A program made the translations under genes and the position numbers. Below, piece by piece: positions 62,704 through 64,000 of a DNA stretch of 64,000 nt. The notes beneath the pieces are model-generated. The model was given only the letters and a program-made list of their open reading frames with translations, searched no databases and was not told the DNA's origin. This stretch comes from Diabrotica undecimpunctata. Its lineage: Eukaryota > Arthropoda > Insecta > Coleoptera > Chrysomelidae. Where the stretch lies: assembly GCF_040954645.1 (NCBI RefSeq), contig NC_092806.1, positions 81,733,943 to 81,797,942 of the forward strand. Reading direction: 5' to 3'. How positions within the stretch are numbered: the first letter of the stretch is position 1; every line of letters starts with the position of its first letter.

Positions 62704-64000
62704 TGTTCGGAATTTACTCGAATTTGTCTGTACATATGACGTAGATCTGCTGTAATACAGTATTTAAATAATCTAAAATTAATCAAAATATCGAATAATT
62801 CGCGTTGTACCGTATAACCAGGAAGCATTATGTCATTAAGACTTAGATTTGAGGTAGTTTTCATACTGCCATCAAAGACAACACGCAACTTATTTGTTAC
62901 GCTATCCTTTAAAACGCAATGGTGAGGAATAAAGTATTTTAAATCAGAGTGAATATTTCGAGTGGAGAGAGGCACATATCTGCACTGTCCAAGTGCAATA
63001 TATTCATGAATAAATTGTTTATACTGTGCGTATAATTGATCTGACTTGATCAGTTTCTGTTCGAGGTTTAGGAATCGCTTCTTTGCGAGGAAAAACGATT
63101 CGCCCAATTTTTTTATATTTGTTGGGAGATTTGAAAGGGAGATCTACTTGGAATCTACCAGATGATAATATTTTAAGTGACGATTTAAAAATGTCTTCGG
63201 CCTGTTGCTCCGAAGGAGTTAGGATTTTTGGAGTACAAGTAGAAGACGAGATTTCTTCTATTTCCCAAAACGACCGTACGAGTGAATCGGTATTTTGAGC
63301 TTGAACGAACAAGGATACTTTATTTCGAGGTTGAGTACTTTCTTGAATGTTAAGTGTGGAATATGAGTCAATTGACCCAGAGGATTGAGGTACATTTCCA
63401 CCTACAAGATATCCGAGATGAGTATTTGTTAAGGTAGGAAGATTAGGGCCTAATTTTATTAACCCGTAAGTAACTAAGTCGAAATAAACATCTGCTCCAA
63501 GCAGCATTTGAACTTCGGCAGGAGTACAAAATTCTGGATCAGCTAGGTGAATGTTTGGTGGAATTTTGAGAGCATTAAAATCCAATGTAATTTGAGGGTG
63601 CTTACAAGTGATGGTTGGGAGAATCGCACAAGAGAGTGTAAAATGTTTGTGGGATTGACATTTGAGAAAATATGTAAATCCACCATTCTATTCGACGTCG
63701 AACAGATTTCGGATATCCCAAAAATTTAAAGACTTTTTGTGTAACTAATACATTTCAAGCGACTTGCTAATTCCTCAGTGATAAACGAAAGCTGACTAGC
63801 TGAGTCTGTAAGGCAGCGAACCTTAACGGGATTATTATGAGAATCATAAATTGTAACACATGCTGTTTGGAGTAGAACCTCCTTTTTGCCTGAGAGTGTA
63901 GAGAGAGATGATGCTCGGTAGACATCATTAGACTGAGATTGATTTGCTATTCGTGGGATTGCAGGAGAACTTGAAGTTTCGCTTTGAGTATTGGGATCAC
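62704..64000 (-). pseudogene. Older BEL protease and RT N-terminal half
   Basis: Minus strand from the right edge: protease CLTDSASQLSFITEELASRL (about 63815-63755; D-S-A-S instead of the usual D-x-G-S), stops near 63730 and 63605, then NIHLADPEFCTPAEVQMLLG, LIKLGPNLPTL and SFWEIEEI. After a shift near 63060-63107 follow KRFLNLEQKLIKSD, YFIPHHCVLKDSVTNKLRVV and CITADLRHMYRQIRVNSEQ (first RT Asp about 62750), up to the inner BEL. Gag would lie beyond the edge. Confidence 0.8.

Larger units (their letters stand above)
17837..64000 (+). mobile_element. 17.6/297-like errantivirus (Ty3/gypsy with env), defective and split by nested insertions
   Basis: Pieces in order: leader with primer-binding site (17993-18004), gag (18164-19485), RT-RNase H (19490-20912), then after a 25.3-kb LINE-borne interruption integrase (46220-47723) and env (about 47660-48768). 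After an RTE-like LINE follow the env tail (52319-52581) and a polypurine tract (about 52641-52650). The beginning of its 3' LTR is then interrupted at 52671 by a BEL element that runs off the window. The pieces are assigned to one element because a 13-bp target duplication flanks the LINE and the domain order resumes where it stopped. Protease is missing and stops and frameshifts are frequent. The 5' LTR is at best partial. Confidence 0.7.
52671..64000 (-). mobile_element. Older BEL/Pao retrotransposon on the minus strand, split by a second BEL
   Basis: Minus-strand order: protease (64000-63600), RT N-part (63585-62704), then after the BEL at 55879-62698 RT C-part (55868-55125), RNase H region (about 55120-54456), integrase (54456-53136) and 3' LTR (53071-52671). 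Gag and the 5' LTR lie beyond the right edge. Stops and shifts are frequent. The AGACC duplication at the inner BEL (55874-55878 and 62699-62703) shows that both halves belong together. Confidence 0.85.

Overview
The window is eukaryotic and almost certainly arthropod, probably insect, DNA. It is AT-rich, has no operon-like layout, and carries a casein kinase 2 alpha-like exon with GT/AG splice borders. Its mobile elements are typical of insects: BEL/Pao and Ty3/gypsy retrotransposons, an errantivirus with an env gene, an I-like LINE with an RNase H domain, an RTE-like LINE, a pogo-type transposon, a piggyBac remnant and tRNA-derived SINEs. I cannot name the species. No complete ordinary host gene is visible.

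Layout. (1) 1-7.8 kb: an internally deleted Ty3/gypsy copy on the minus strand with a candidate LTR (1-2576), a CK2 alpha-like kinase exon on the minus strand (2826-3520), a piggyBac remnant bounded by TTAA (3691-4695), a tRNA-derived SINE head (about 5425-5535), a LINE tail remnant (about 6.3-6.6 kb) and unrecognised AT-rich DNA. (2) 7.8-17.84 kb: a giant imperfect palindrome. Each arm has an outer satellite array of about 62-63 bp monomers (left 4.0 kb, right 3.2 kb) and an inner unique block of about 1 kb. The arms are separated by a spacer of about 0.7 kb. (3) 17.84-64 kb: what I read as one defective 17.6/297-like errantivirus into which nearly everything else has been inserted.

The nest, supported by target-site duplications (TSDs). 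The errantivirus pol is split by an I-like LINE (20913-46219; 13-bp TSD at 20900-20912 and 46220-46232). That LINE is split twice. The first split is by a young Ty3/gypsy element (21712-38713) sitting in a TA repeat; its 5' LTR is itself split by a young BEL element (22837-31659; TSD CCTTA). The second is by a pogo-PHD transposon (42063-45150; TSD TA). The errantivirus env is split by an RTE-like LINE (48769-52308; 10-bp TSD). Just past the errantivirus polypurine tract sits an older BEL on the minus strand (52671 to beyond 64000). Its reverse transcriptase is split by a plus-strand BEL (55879-62698; TSD AGACC), whose pol is in turn split by a tRNA-derived SINE (59932-60232; 7-bp TSD).

The order of events can therefore be read from the sequence. 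The errantivirus, the minus-strand BEL and the LINE are old and broken by stops and frameshifts. The inner gypsy element (LTRs differ at three sites found by eye in about 1.4 kb) and the inner BEL (two differences in 1318 bp) are recent. The inner gypsy has uninterrupted gag and pol frames. The least explained structure is the satellite-armed palindrome.
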